Positions 43,517 through 53,144 of a stretch of 64,000 nt of DNA are shown in pieces. Position 1 is the stretch's first letter. Each line of letters opens with the position of its first letter. The notes under the pieces are model-generated. The model did no database searches. It was not told the DNA's origin and saw only the letters and a program-made list of their open reading frames with translations. The stretch spans positions 62,001 to 126,000 of the forward strand of contig JADJOJ010000005.1 in NCBI GenBank assembly GCA_016713825.1. Reading direction: 5' to 3'. A program made the translations under genes and the position numbers. Origin of the DNA: Candidatus Leptofilum gracile. GTDB taxonomy: Bacteria; Chloroflexota; Anaerolineae; Promineifilales; Promineifilaceae.

Positions 43517-45241
43517 CTATTCGTTAATCCAGACGTTGTTCAGAAAGTCGTACGCGGTTGGGTGGGCGTCAATGTTCTGGAATTTTTCGTGGGTGATGTT
43601 CCACACGTTCTTCCAGAAGCTGTTGCCGATGGGGCCACGATCCTGCATGATTTGTTCGATGTTGGCCATGATGGCACGACGTTCTTCAACGTCCAGCGTT
43701 GCTTCTGCCTGGCGCAGCAGCGTTTCAAACTCGTCATCCGTCCAGCGGGTTTCGTTCCAGGCCCCAATCGCTTCTTCGATGTAGGCCAGTGGCAGCACCA
43801 TCGTATCGAGCGGGCGGTGCGTCCAGGAGGTGATGCCCAGGTCTACCTCAGTCCAGCGGTCCCAGTAGCCACCCGGCTCGGTGATGTCCAGGGTGATATC
43901 AAAGCCAGCGTCGGTGGCCGATTCTTTGATCGCCTGGGCCAATTCCGGTTCATTCTGGTCGTTTTTGGTGGCCAGCGTCACTTTCAGGGGCAGTTCTATG
44001 CCCATCTCGGCGGCGTATTCTTCCAGCAGGGCGCGGGCACCTTCGGGATCGTATTCGGGGATGGGCAGCTCGGCGTAGGCGGGGTGGATGGGTGCCACGT
44101 GGGCATCAATGGAGAGGTCGCCTTCGCCAAAGTAGGCCAGCTGCAAATTCTTGCTGCGATCTTGGGCCATTTTTAGGGCGGTACGGACGCGGTTGTCGTT
44201 CCACGGTTCCAGGTCTACCCGCATGCGCAGCACCAGGCATTGGGCGGTGCTGGCGGCGTAGGTGGCCAAACCGGGCACGTCTTTCAACGCCTGCCAATCG
44301 CTGGGGCGCGGGTCGTATAGGGAGTCTACCTGGCCAGATTGCAGGGCGGCGACGCCAGCGTCTTTGTCTGTAGAGACGTAGATCACCTGGTCTAGATAGG
44401 GCAGGGGGCTGCCATCTTCGCCCATTTGCCAGTAATCTTCGCGGCGAGTGAAAACGGCGCGTTCACCTTCGGCATATTCGGTGAGCAGGAAAGCGCCGGT
44501 GCCGATGGGCTGCTGCACAATGTCGCCTTCGAAGCTGCGGTGCAAAATGATGGCGGGATAGTGGAACAGGTGCTCTGGCACGCCGATGTTGGGGGATTGC
44601 AGGTGGAGCCGGATGTGGTAGTCGTCTACTTTTTCTACGTCGCTCATGCCGCTGAGGTAAGAAAGCAAACCAAGCATGGAGGAGCCGACATCGGGGTTGA
44701 GCCATTCGCCGAAGGTGAACATCACGTCGTCGGCGGTGAGTTCGTCGCCGTTGTTGAATTTGATGCCTTGTTTGAGGTAAAGGTCCCAAATGTCTACGGT
44801 GCTGTTGGCTTCCCAGCGATCGAGCAGGAAGGGGCGGGTGATGTTGTCGGAGCCGGTTTCGGTGAGGTATTCACCAATCTGGCGGACGATGTTGGCCCCT
44901 TCTACCCAGGAGAGGCGGGCGGGGTGGTCTAGCAGCTGAAGCTGCATGGATTTGGTGAGGGTGCCGCCACGTTTGATGCTGGAAACGGCCGTTTCACTCC
45001 CGCTATCGGTGCTGCCACCAGCATCTGCTGCTGAGTCGCCAGAATCGGTGGCGGGTTCATCGGCCGCACCGCTGCCACAGGCGGCGGCAATGGTGGCCAC
45101 GCTGGCCGACATGCCCAGCAAGGTGGCAAAGCGCATAAACTCACGCCGGCTGATGCGCCCTTGCTCTAATTGCTCGTAGGCATTGGGAATGGCAATATGG
45201 ATTTTTTCCATCTCTTTTTTTGAGATTTGAGGTTGTTTCAC
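43517..45241 (-). CDS. Peptide ABC importer substrate-binding lipoprotein (family 5)
   Basis: About 574 residues from GTG 45241, preceded by GGAGGAG at four bases; a longer frame to 45283 lacks such a site. The leader holds SRREFMRF, a twin-arginine-like motif, then a hydrophobic stretch ending in AAACGSG, a lipobox, so Tat export and lipid anchoring are likely. After a Ser/Asp/Gly linker, the SBP_bac_5 domain runs to the C-terminus with LKQGIKFNNGDELTADDVMFTF near its start. It captures peptides or similar solutes for the downstream permeases. It is the first gene of the operon. Confidence 0.9.
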   Translation of the reverse strand: MKQPQISKKEMEKIHIAIPNAYEQLEQGRISRREFMRFATLLGMSASVATIAAACGSGAADEPATDSGDSAADAGGSTDSGSETAVSSIKRGGTLTKSMQLQLLDHPARLSWVEGANIVRQIGEYLTETGSDNITRPFLLDRWEANSTVDIWDLYLKQGIKFNNGDELTADDVMFTFGEWLNPDVGSSMLGLLSYLSGMSDVEKVDDYHIRLHLQSPNIGVPEHLFHYPAIILHRSFEGDIVQQPIGTGAFLLTEYAEGERAVFTRREDYWQMGEDGSPLPYLDQVIYVSTDKDAGVAALQSGQVDSLYDPRPSDWQALKDVPGLATYAASTAQCLVLRMRVDLEPWNDNRVRTALKMAQDRSKNLQLAYFGEGDLSIDAHVAPIHPAYAELPIPEYDPEGARALLEEYAAEMGIELPLKVTLATKNDQNEPELAQAIKESATDAGFDITLDITEPGGYWDRWTEVDLGITSWTHRPLDTMVLPLAYIEEAIGAWNETRWTDDEFETLLRQAEATLDVEERRAIMANIEQIMQDRGPIGNSFWKNVWNITHEKFQNIDAHPTAYDFLNNVWINE

Positions 45242-45840
45242 GGTTCTCCTCCAGAAACTTGATGGTTGTGCCAGGGCAGACAATATCAGTGGATTTGCTT
45301 GCCATGCGTAAACCTGAGATTGATAAATCAGGGGGGTATTCAGTTTTGTATACGCCTCACCTCCTCTTTTTGTGACGATTTTGGAAGTGGTTAGATTAAA
45401 CGATTAGCTAGCGAATTTGCGATTGAATTTGGGGTAGCAGACAAACACGCGTGGTGAAACAAGCGGGGGGGTATTTTGCAAGGATATTGTGTTGCGTGTA
45501 AATAAGAGCCATATCTGCCTATCTTGTACCAAGCAAGTTGCTCTATAACAAACCGGGTTGTTGACTAAGTGAGATGGTGTTGTTTCCCTAATTGATTCCG
45601 CAAAGATGATAACATGAGATGCACCTGCTGCCAAGTTTTTAATATATCAGTGATATATCAAGCCCAGCCTGCGGCACGGTGATTTTTGGGATGTTTTGAA
45701 GATGGAATGAGGGCAATTGCCTACCCGGTACACGGGGGCGGAAACGCCCCACTGCCGATGAATGAAAGGCCCGCAGGGCCTATGTTTCAAGCCCAACGAG
45801 CCGGTTGGCTTTTGTAGTTTGAGTAAATAATCGCGTAACG

Positions 45841-45897
45841 CTGTGGCCGGTCTCCTGACCGCGCCACCAGCCGGCACGGTCAGGAGACCGGCCACAG
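45841..45897. repeat. Perfect 21-bp inverted repeat (strong hairpin)
   Basis: CTGTGGCCGGTCTCCTGACCG (45841-45861) is repeated exactly as its reverse complement at 45877-45897, with a 15-base loop. No T run follows directly on either side. It may be a transcription barrier, a recombination target or a mobile hairpin. Confidence 0.8.
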
Positions 45898-45926
45898 CAC
45901 ATTACCTGATTTATTTTTTTAGGCCC

Positions 45927-46041
45927 TTTGGGAATTCAGGGGGTTTACAGCCCGTGATGCGTGAAACGTGAAACATGACCAGAGAGGCATCACGTTTCAC
46001 GCATCACGTTTCACGCCAGACCCCACGAAATCCTGAAGACC
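45927..46041 (-). repeat. GTGAAACGTG palindromic element (copy c, inverted)
   Basis: Same element as 12125-12240 in the opposite orientation: GAATTCAGGGGGTTTACAGCC on one edge (45932-45952), CCCCACGAAATCCTGAAGACC on the other (46021-46041), and GTGAAACGTG words facing CACGTTTCACGCATCACG between them. Confidence 0.75.
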
Positions 46042-46110
46042 CTTTTTTTATTCACAACAGCCAACGGCGATGCGGGTGTATGCGATTCCCCGGCACCCCA
46101 CAAAAGATCG

Positions 46111-46140
46111 TTGTGGCGTTGGCTCAGAGTGGGCTACAAT
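46111..46140 (+). promoter_or_regulatory. Promoter of the DUF3048 gene, leaderless
   Basis: TTGTGG (46111-46116), 18 bases and TACAAT (46135-46140) end six bases before ATG 46147. No ribosome binding site is present. Confidence 0.5.
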
Positions 46141-46146
46141 GGCGTT

Positions 46147-47376
46147 ATGGGACACAACTTTAAGTATCGTTTGGGAATTTGGTTTGCTTGTTTGGGTCTG
46201 GCGCTGGGTTTGGTGGCTTGCCAGGATGGGGCCGAACGGCCGTTACCCACCCTGGCCCCGACTGCGCAACCCGTTGCCGAAAGTACCGCCACGCCAACCA
46301 TTGCGCCGACATTTACGGCCGTGGCCACGGCCACCGTCGCAGATACGCCCACCCCTTTTCCCACGGTCACCGCCATTCCCACCTCTACCCCGCTGCCTGG
46401 CCTCACCCTCACCGCGCCCGAAGATTTTGGCACCAATCGCAACCCGCTGACGGGGGAGATAGTGGCGGAACCAGAGAATTTGTTGAGACGGCCGTTGGCC
46501 ATCAAAGTCTCCAACAGCCCGCCGCAGTACGCCCGCCCTCAAAACGGCCTCAGCCAGGCCGACCTGGTGTTTGAGCACGTCACCGAGGCCGATATTACCC
46601 GCTTTACCGCCATTTTTTACAGCCAGACGCCGCCAGACATCGGCCCCGTGCGCAGCGCCCGCCTCATCGACAAGGAGCTGCCCGCCATGTACGACGCCGC
46701 CCTGGCTATGTCTGGTGCGCACCCGGTTGTCTCCCAGCGGCTGCACGGTTCCGACATTGGCGACCGCATTTTGCGCTCGCATGAAACAGGCTTTTACCGC
46801 ACCGATGAAGACAAACCGTGGGAACATACCCTGCATGCTGATCCGGCTGGGTTGTGGCAAGCGCTTGCCGTGCACGAGGAAAATCGTCCGCCAGAATTTA
46901 CGGCCTGGCTGACGTTTAGCACGCTGCCGCTGGCCGGTGGTGAACCGGCCGGGCGCGTTACCGTGGCGTATGATACCTACACGCTGGTGGAATGGGTGTT
47001 TAATTCGGCAGACGGCCGTTACTACCGCTGGGCCGATGGCGAAGCCACAATAGACGCCAACAACGGCCAGCAAATCAGCGCCGCCAACGTGATTTTGCTA
47101 ACCGCAATCCACGAAAAAGATCGTTCCATCTGCCTTACGCACAGCAACGGCATTTGTTCTGACTGGCCAATTGAAATTCAAATTTGGGGGCAGGGCAGTG
47201 CGATCATTTTGCGAGACGGCCAGCAATACCCCGTCACCTGGCTGCGCGAAAATCGCAGCGACATGTTCACGTTTGTGGATGCCGCTGGCCAGCCTGTGCC
47301 GCTGCAAATTGGCAACAGCTGGTTTCAGGTGCTGCCGCATTACTACGCCAACCCTGTGACGATTGAGGCCAATTAG
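46147..47376 (+). CDS. DUF3048 (YerB-like) lipoprotein
   Basis: About 409 residues. The signal peptide ends in LGLVACQ, a lipobox. A Thr/Pro-rich linker runs to about 95, then the DUF3048 domain: RPLAIKVSNSPPQYARPQNG, LSQADLVFEHVTEADITRF, SQTPPDIGPVRSAR. A second conserved half contains ENRSDMFTFVDAAGQ. YerB-type proteins are surface lipoproteins of unknown function. The stop overlaps the stop of the converging kinase gene (TTAG at 47373-47376). Confidence 0.85.
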   Translation: MGHNFKYRLGIWFACLGLALGLVACQDGAERPLPTLAPTAQPVAESTATPTIAPTFTAVATATVADTPTPFPTVTAIPTSTPLPGLTLTAPEDFGTNRNPLTGEIVAEPENLLRRPLAIKVSNSPPQYARPQNGLSQADLVFEHVTEADITRFTAIFYSQTPPDIGPVRSARLIDKELPAMYDAALAMSGAHPVVSQRLHGSDIGDRILRSHETGFYRTDEDKPWEHTLHADPAGLWQALAVHEENRPPEFTAWLTFSTLPLAGGEPAGRVTVAYDTYTLVEWVFNSADGRYYRWADGEATIDANNGQQISAANVILLTAIHEKDRSICLTHSNGICSDWPIEIQIWGQGSAIILRDGQQYPVTWLRENRSDMFTFVDAAGQPVPLQIGNSWFQVLPHYYANPVTIEAN

Positions 47377-50300
47377 GGGTGGAGTGGAGGAACGGCCGTT
47401 TGTTCATCCAACACTTCACGCACTTTGTTCGCCAGCAGATTTCCCGAGAATGGCTTGGGCAAAAACGCAACCTGCGCCGTCAAAATACCGTGCCGCACCA
47501 CCGCATCATCCATGTAGCCAGACATGAACAGCACCTTCAGGTTGCTGTACTGTTCTACCAGCTGCTCCGCCAGTTCGCGACCGCTCATCTTGGGCATCAC
47601 CACATCCGTTAGCAGCAAGTCAACCGCTTCATTGCGCTGGCGCATCAGCGAAAGCGCCGCATAGCCATCCTTGGCTGCCATGACAGCGTAGCCCAGCCCT
47701 TCCAACGTTGAGCAAACCAGGTTGCGCACCGCCTCTTCATCCTCCACCACCAAAATCGTTTCTGTGCCAGAGTTGTCAAACGTTGTTGACAAGTGCTGGG
47801 CCGTTTGTGGGGCTTCCTTGTTGCTGGCTGGCAGGTAGATTTTGAAAGTGGTGCCCTGATTCGGTTCGCTGTAGACAAAGATGCTGCCGCCGCTTTGCCG
47901 CACAATGCCGTGCACCGTGGCCAACCCCAGGCCGGTACCATTACCAGCCTCTTTGGTAGTGAAAAATGGCTCAAAAATGCGCTGCCGCGTAGCTTCATCC
48001 ATGCCGTTCCCCGTGTCTGAGATGGCCAGCATGACGGTAGGCCCGGTGGGGGATTTGAGCTGCGAGGTGAGGAAGCTTTCATCCAGGAAGACGTTTTGCG
48101 TTTCGATGGTAAGCATGCCTCCAGTGGGCATGGCATCACGGGCGTTGACCACCAGGTTCATGATGACTTGCTCAATCTGCCCCGGGTCTGCCTGGATTGA
48201 CCAAAGTTTTGGCTCTAGCGCTGTGGTGAGCGTAATATCTTCGCCGATGAGCCGCCCCAGCATTTTGTGCAGCTGGGTGATCAGCTCATTTAGATCGAGG
48301 ATGACGGTGCTCATGATTTGCTTGCGGCTAAAAGCGAGCAGCTGCCGGGTGAGGTCGGTGGCGCGTTCGCTGGCTCGCTTGATTTGGCCAAGTTTGGGGC
48401 GCAGGGGATCTGCTTCGGCCATTTGGATATCCATCAGGTCGGTGTACATTTGGATGACGGTGAGCAGGTTGTTGAAGTCGTGGGCAATGCCCCCGGCCAA
48501 ACGGCCGATACTGTCCATTTTTTGCACCTGGCGCAGCTGGGCTTCTAGCAGGGCTTGTTCTTGTTCGGCCTTTTTGCGCTCGGTGATATCTTGTATGAAG
48601 CCGTGCCAGAGCATAGAGCCATCTGCTTCCTGGCGGGGCACCGAGAGACCCTCTAGCCACAGTTCTCCTTTTTGCGGATGTTGGTAGCGGTATTCATTGT
48701 GCCAGGGCTGCATAGTTTTTGCCGAAACAGTGATAGCGTGCTGAACTTTTTCGCGGTCATCTGGGTGTATTCTGGCAAAGAGAGGGGAGGCATCTTGGGC
48801 CAGCTCTTCGGCGGGCAGCCCGTATATTTCTGCCAGGGCGGCACTGGTGAAGGGCATGCTGGTGTGGCCGTCTGGCGCTCGTTTGTAGGCACAGATCATG
48901 CCAGGCACGGTGGCGGCAATCTGGCTTAGCTGGTGTTGCAGTTCAATTTGTTGGCGGAGGGTTTCTTCTGCGGCTTTGGATTTGGAAATATCTTGAAAAA
49001 TGCCCCGGACTTTGGCGATCTTGCCATTTTCCCAGATGGGAATGCCTAGGGTGCGGATCCATTTTTTCTTGCCGCGAGCGCTGGTTATGATGAGCTCCAA
49101 ATCATAGGGAGTGCCATCTTCCAACAGCTGCTGGACCGCTTTTTCAATCTTTTGGCGGTATTCACCTTCATAGAAGCTCAGGCCAAAGTTGGCATTTGTG
49201 GGGGAGGTGGGATCGACATCATGAATGCGGGCGATTTCGTCGGTCCAGGTGCCTTCGAGCGTCTCGGGGTTTAATTCCCAGCCGCCGATGTGGCCCATTT
49301 CCCCGGTCAGGTGCAGCAGTTCATCTTTTAGTTTGCTATTTTCTTCTGCCTGTTTGCGGGCGGTAATATCCTGGACAAAGGCGATGAGCTGTTCATCATT
49401 TAGGGCGGCGGCTTCAATGAGGGTGTAGATTTTTTGGCGCTGTTTGGTGCAAAGGCAAAATTCGCCGCTGGCGTGGCCGATTTGCCGGACTTTTTTTAGG
49501 TATTGCAAGCTGGCTTCCAGGAAGTCTGGATGGACGATATCTTTGAGGGTAAGGTTTTGAATTTCTGCCTGGGTGTAGCCGAGTATTCGTGCCGCAGCGG
49601 GGTTGGTTTCCAGGTAACGGCCGTTTCTATCCGTGACAAAAATCCCCACTGGCGCATGTTCTACATAGGAGCGAAACTTGGATTCGCTGGTTTGCAACTG
49701 CTGCTCGTAGCGGGCGCGGCGCAGGGTGATGGCGCAGATGCGTGCCAGCATCAGCCGCACTTCTTGGGTCAGCGGCTCCGCATCGCGCCGCATGACAATG
49801 ACAACCGTGCCAATCAGCTCTTCTCCTTCACTCAGAGCCAGACCGTATAGTTTGTCTACCTGGAAGGTGCGGTGAAAGATTGCGGAAATGGGCTTGGGGA
49901 TTTCGCCAAAGGTTACCTCGTGTAAATTGCCAACGGCCGTTACTTGTTCTCGCAGCATTCTTTGGTACATCTCCGAACTTACGGGGATGCGCATGCCAAT
50001 GAGCGAACGGCCGATTAACCCATTTACCCGCTTGAGTAGGCCCGATTCTGACGCCGGGGTGGCTATTTCGCGAATCAGCAGCTCTTTGCTTTCTGGTTGG
50101 TATGTGGAAACAGAGGCGGCAAAAACGCCAGGGATTTCGCGGATGATGGTTGCAATTTGCTTGATTGGGTTGGGGGCGATGAGCAGTCCGTTGAGCTTGA
50201 TGGCCAGGTCGTTGATGGTTTGGATGGTTTCGGTGAGTTGGGCAATCTTTTGCCTGGCGACGGTTTGTTCGGTGGGGTGGTAGAGAATGAGCAGGAAACG

Positions 50301-50588
50301 GCCGTTGCCCAAAAGGCGCGTTTCGACAGAGATGGGAATGAGACGGCCGTCTTGTTGGCGCAGCTCGTAAGCTTTAAATTGAATGTTCGGCGTGGGTCTT
50401 TGGTTTGGGAATAGGTTGTCTAGGGTTAATTGCTGCAAATCCTGGCACCGATACCCTGTTTCTTGGCAGCTGGCCGCATTAAAATCCAAAATAGTACCTT
50501 CACTGTCAGCCACAAGCATGCTTTCGGTGGCTTGCGCAAATAGTGCCTGTTGCAGCTCCTCCTGTACGCGTTGAGGTGAGGTGGTCAT
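47373..50588 (-). CDS. PAS-GAF-PAS-PAS-PAS hybrid histidine kinase with receiver
   Basis: A 1071-residue cytoplasmic sensor. PAS (about 12-120), GAF (about 140-300), three further PAS domains (about 305-425, 430-550 and 555-690), then HisKA of the GGIAHDFNNLL type (His ~703), HATPase_c with NLVVNARDAM and GTGLGLATVHGIV, and a receiver (about 945-1060; ILVVEDEEAVR, acceptor Asp in LLLTDVVMPKMSG). The H-D-F-N-N phosphoacceptor class differs from the S-H-E-L-R-T-P kinases near the archaellum. No DNA-binding partner lies beside it. Confidence 0.9.
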   Translation of the reverse strand: MTTSPQRVQEELQQALFAQATESMLVADSEGTILDFNAASCQETGYRCQDLQQLTLDNLFPNQRPTPNIQFKAYELRQQDGRLIPISVETRLLGNGRFLLILYHPTEQTVARQKIAQLTETIQTINDLAIKLNGLLIAPNPIKQIATIIREIPGVFAASVSTYQPESKELLIREIATPASESGLLKRVNGLIGRSLIGMRIPVSSEMYQRMLREQVTAVGNLHEVTFGEIPKPISAIFHRTFQVDKLYGLALSEGEELIGTVVIVMRRDAEPLTQEVRLMLARICAITLRRARYEQQLQTSESKFRSYVEHAPVGIFVTDRNGRYLETNPAAARILGYTQAEIQNLTLKDIVHPDFLEASLQYLKKVRQIGHASGEFCLCTKQRQKIYTLIEAAALNDEQLIAFVQDITARKQAEENSKLKDELLHLTGEMGHIGGWELNPETLEGTWTDEIARIHDVDPTSPTNANFGLSFYEGEYRQKIEKAVQQLLEDGTPYDLELIITSARGKKKWIRTLGIPIWENGKIAKVRGIFQDISKSKAAEETLRQQIELQHQLSQIAATVPGMICAYKRAPDGHTSMPFTSAALAEIYGLPAEELAQDASPLFARIHPDDREKVQHAITVSAKTMQPWHNEYRYQHPQKGELWLEGLSVPRQEADGSMLWHGFIQDITERKKAEQEQALLEAQLRQVQKMDSIGRLAGGIAHDFNNLLTVIQMYTDLMDIQMAEADPLRPKLGQIKRASERATDLTRQLLAFSRKQIMSTVILDLNELITQLHKMLGRLIGEDITLTTALEPKLWSIQADPGQIEQVIMNLVVNARDAMPTGGMLTIETQNVFLDESFLTSQLKSPTGPTVMLAISDTGNGMDEATRQRIFEPFFTTKEAGNGTGLGLATVHGIVRQSGGSIFVYSEPNQGTTFKIYLPASNKEAPQTAQHLSTTFDNSGTETILVVEDEEAVRNLVCSTLEGLGYAVMAAKDGYAALSLMRQRNEAVDLLLTDVVMPKMSGRELAEQLVEQYSNLKVLFMSGYMDDAVVRHGILTAQVAFLPKPFSGNLLANKVREVLDEQTAVPPLHP

Positions 50589-50824
50589 TTTTTTTATCCT
50601 AATAACGGTTTAACTAACCCGTGTGGCTGTGTTAATTGGCAGAGTCGGATCCTCCTTTAGCAATCCTGATTATTGCATTATAGGGGGCTTAACCTGGCAA
50701 CTCAAGGTGATGATTGTACCGTATGCCCGGTGCAATTAAGTTACTGTTTGGGTGGGGGTGGTTGGGATGGGGAGAAAAAGTTCGCAAGCGCGTTGGGGGT
50801 TGCAACTTGCGAACTCATATTTGT

Positions 50825-51961
50825 TTACCTTTTAGCGAGAGGAGTCCATTCCCGGTCCATCACGCCGGTGTAGCGGGATTGGGGGCGGATGAGACGGCCG
50901 TATTTCATCTGCTCAAAACAGTGGGCCAGCCAGCCCGCCGTGCGCCCCACAGCGAAGGTGGGGGTGAAGAGGTCGGTTGGCAACCCCAGGCCGTGCAGCA
51001 GCAGGGCGGTGTAAAACTCCACGTTGGTTTGCAGATTGCGCCCCGGTTTGTGTTTAGCGAGGAGGCGAACGGCCGTTGCCTCAACAGATTTGGCCAATTC
51101 ATACAGCCCCATATCCCCATCTGCCAGGAACATTTGCTCAGCCGCTGCGCCCAGCACCTCGGCACGGGGATCGCGCACCTTGTAGACACGATGGCCGAAG
51201 CCCATCAGCCGCTCGCCAGCGTCTAGCTTGGCTTGCAGCACCGTTTCGGCGCGGTCGGCGGTGCCAATCTCGAACACCGTTTCCAGCGCCGGGCCGGGTG
51301 CGCCGCCGTGCAGCGGCCCCTTCAGCGCCCCAATCGCCCCGACGATGGCCGATACCAAATCCGTCTGCGTGGCCACGATGACCCGCGCGGCAAAGGTGGA
51401 GGCGTTCAGGCTGTGATCCACAACCGTGTTCAGGTACGTTTCCAGGCCGCGCACGCGGGCGTCGCTGGGCGGCTCGCCGGTGAGCATGGTGAGGAAGTTG
51501 GCCGCATGCCCCAGCGCCGGGTCGGGCGCGATCGGTTCTGCACCTTGCCGCAGCCGGTGGTAACTGGCGACGATGGTCGCCACGCGGGCCACGATTGTTT
51601 TGGCGGTGGTTTGGTGATCCGTGGTATCAAGGCCCAGGTCGAGGGTGGCGGCGGCCATGCGCAGGGCGTCCATCGGGGTGGTGCGGGCTTCGGCTGCTTC
51701 GCGTAGCAAGTTGAGGGTGGCGGGGGGCAACGGCCGTAATGCAGCCAGCGCTTGTTTCAGGTTTGCCAGTTCGGGTTGGGTGGGGAGACGGCCGTTCCAC
51801 AGCAAAAAAACCGTCTCTTCAAACGTGGCGTTGGCCGCCAGCCGCGCCAGCGGAAATCCCGCAATGATTAGTTCGCCCTTCAGGCCATCTACGTGGCTCA
51901 GCTCCGTCTCGGCGGCCACAACGCCCTCCAGGCCGGGGGCGTATCCGTTGTTTGGTGACAT
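50825..51961 (-). CDS. Citrate synthase family protein (citrate or 2-methylcitrate synthase)
   Basis: A 378-residue enzyme that would join acetyl-CoA or propionyl-CoA to oxaloacetate. Catalytic His residues occur in GPLHGGAPG (about 233-241) and MGFGHRVYKVRDPRA (about 272-286). The third catalytic position reads Glu in N-V-E-F-Y rather than the more usual Asp of N-V-D-F-Y; some homologues may share this. The end carries FTPTFAVGRTAGWLAH. Citrate cannot be told from methylcitrate synthase by eye. AAAGGAG precedes ATG 51961. It is divergent from the dehydratase gene. Confidence 0.85.
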   Translation of the reverse strand: MSPNNGYAPGLEGVVAAETELSHVDGLKGELIIAGFPLARLAANATFEETVFLLWNGRLPTQPELANLKQALAALRPLPPATLNLLREAAEARTTPMDALRMAAATLDLGLDTTDHQTTAKTIVARVATIVASYHRLRQGAEPIAPDPALGHAANFLTMLTGEPPSDARVRGLETYLNTVVDHSLNASTFAARVIVATQTDLVSAIVGAIGALKGPLHGGAPGPALETVFEIGTADRAETVLQAKLDAGERLMGFGHRVYKVRDPRAEVLGAAAEQMFLADGDMGLYELAKSVEATAVRLLAKHKPGRNLQTNVEFYTALLLHGLGLPTDLFTPTFAVGRTAGWLAHCFEQMKYGRLIRPQSRYTGVMDREWTPLAKR

Positions 51962-51977
51962 GTTGACTCCTTTAATT

Positions 51978-52075
51978 GGTGTTCAGGTGTTTAGGTGTTT
52001 AGGTGTTCAAGTGAATAAGTGTCAGGTGTACAAATCCACTTCAGCACTTGAAATCTTGAAAACTTGCACACTTGT
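51978..52075. repeat. Intergenic tandem-word palindrome (words AGGTGTTT / CACTTG)
   Basis: GTGTTCAGGTGTTTAGGTG and further AGGTGTT/CAAGTG words face CACTTGAAATCTTGAAAACTTGCACACTTG-type reverse complements (written across 52041-52074). It lies between the citrate synthase start and the dehydratase gene. Confidence 0.6.
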
Positions 52076-52144
52076 AACTACTTATTGACTGCAAAAGCTA
52101 AATTCAGTATGCTTCATTTTAATGGTTGATTGATGCGTGTCAAT

Positions 52145-52162
52145 ATTGATTAAATAATCAAT
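52145..52162. promoter_or_regulatory. Palindromic operator candidate before the dehydratase gene
   Basis: ATTGATT-AAAT-AATCAAT is a perfect palindrome with 7-bp arms, 16 bp before ATG 52179. Its place next to the promoter region suggests a binding site for a regulator. TAAGGTGG follows as ribosome binding site. Confidence 0.5.
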
Positions 52163-52178
52163 GTAAGGTGGCTTTGTT

Positions 52179-53144
52179 ATGGAATTGGTTGAATTTTTGC
52201 AGGCGGCGGGGCGGATACGGCCGTTCATTCACCACACCCCGCTCATCCGCAGCGAGTTTTTGAGTGAACAAACGGGCGGCGACGTCTGGCTAAAATGTGA
52301 AAATCAGCAGCCGACCGGCTCGTTTAAGGTGCGCGGGGCGCTGAACCGGCTCAGCCAGCTCAGCGAGGAGGAGCGGGCGCGGGGGATTGTGGCGGCGTCG
52401 GCGGGCAACCATGCGCTGGGGGTGGCCCATGCGGCCACCTCGCTGGGGCTGCCGCAGGTGGATATTTTTGTGCCGCATACTGCCCCCGACGCCAAGCTGA
52501 AAAAGCTGCGCCGCTTTCCCCTCAACCTGCACCTGGCGGGGCAAACGTACGAAGATGCGCACCAGGCGGCGGCCAATTTTGCCGCCCAAACCGGCGCGCT
52601 AGAAATTCCGGCCTACGATGATCTGGACGTGATTGCCGGGCAGGGCACGGCAGGCGTGGAAATTATGGCCGATTTGCCCACGGCCGATTTGATTTTGGTG
52701 CCAATCGGGGGTGGCGGCTTGGTGAGTGGGGTGGCAACGGCCGTTCGCCACATCAATCCCGCCTGCCAGATCATCGGCGTGCAGCCAGAGGCCAGCCCGG
52801 CGGCGCAGCTCAGCTTTGCCCAGGGGCGGGCCATCGACCCTTACGACCACGCGCCCACCATTGCCGACGGGTTGGCGGGCGGTTTTGGCGTGACGCCTTT
52901 TGCTTTGCTGCGCCAAAATCCACCCGAAGTTGTGCTGGTGAGCGAGGCGCAAATTCGCCAGGCGATTTTGGCTTTGCTGGCGGAGCAGCAGTTGGTTATT
53001 GAGCCGTCGGGGGCAACGGCCGTTGCGCCCCTGCTGGTGGGGTCGGTGAATGTGCGGGGGAAAACGGCCGTTTGCCTGCTCACTGGCGGCAATTTAGCCA
53101 TGAATTTACTGCACGAAATAATTACTCAATTACCCAATTACTAA
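52179..53144 (+). CDS. Threonine/serine dehydratase, PLP-dependent (catabolic type)
   Basis: A 321-residue fold-type II PLP enzyme. PTGSFKVRGA (about 46-55) has the PLP Lys, AASAGNHALGVA (about 73-84) the Asn loop, and GGGGLVSG (about 176-183) the phosphate-binding loop. No C-terminal ACT domain is present, as in catabolic TdcB or serine racemase-like proteins, so feedback by isoleucine is not expected. It would deaminate threonine to 2-oxobutyrate or serine to pyruvate. 2-oxobutyrate leads to propionyl-CoA, which may relate to the flanking citrate-synthase-family genes. The last codons are part of a palindromic repeat. Confidence 0.85.
   Translation: MELVEFLQAAGRIRPFIHHTPLIRSEFLSEQTGGDVWLKCENQQPTGSFKVRGALNRLSQLSEEERARGIVAASAGNHALGVAHAATSLGLPQVDIFVPHTAPDAKLKKLRRFPLNLHLAGQTYEDAHQAAANFAAQTGALEIPAYDDLDVIAGQGTAGVEIMADLPTADLILVPIGGGGLVSGVATAVRHINPACQIIGVQPEASPAAQLSFAQGRAIDPYDHAPTIADGLAGGFGVTPFALLRQNPPEVVLVSEAQIRQAILALLAEQQLVIEPSGATAVAPLLVGSVNVRGKTAVCLLTGGNLAMNLLHEIITQLPNY

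Larger units (their letters stand above)
45242..46146. other. Long divergent intergenic region
   Basis: This 905-bp stretch has no supportable gene. It contains an AT-rich palindrome ATATATCA-G-TGATATAT (45642-45658), a possible regulator site for the peptide importer; a very strong hairpin (45841-45897); the inverted GTGAAACGTG element (45927-46041); and the promoter of the DUF3048 gene at its right end. Confidence 0.6.

Noticed and set aside
45404..45895. Small minus-strand open frames in the long spacer
   Set aside because: They cross the hairpin and AT-rich repeats, lack ribosome binding sites and show no protein-like pattern.
6307..47376. TTAG stop overlaps of converging genes (6307-6310 and 47373-47376) as a signal
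   Set aside because: Two cases in 64 kb are readily explained by compact gene packing.
51978..52075. CRISPR-like array
   Set aside because: Words are 6-9 bp, unevenly spaced and face inverted copies; there are no uniform repeats and spacers and no cas genes.
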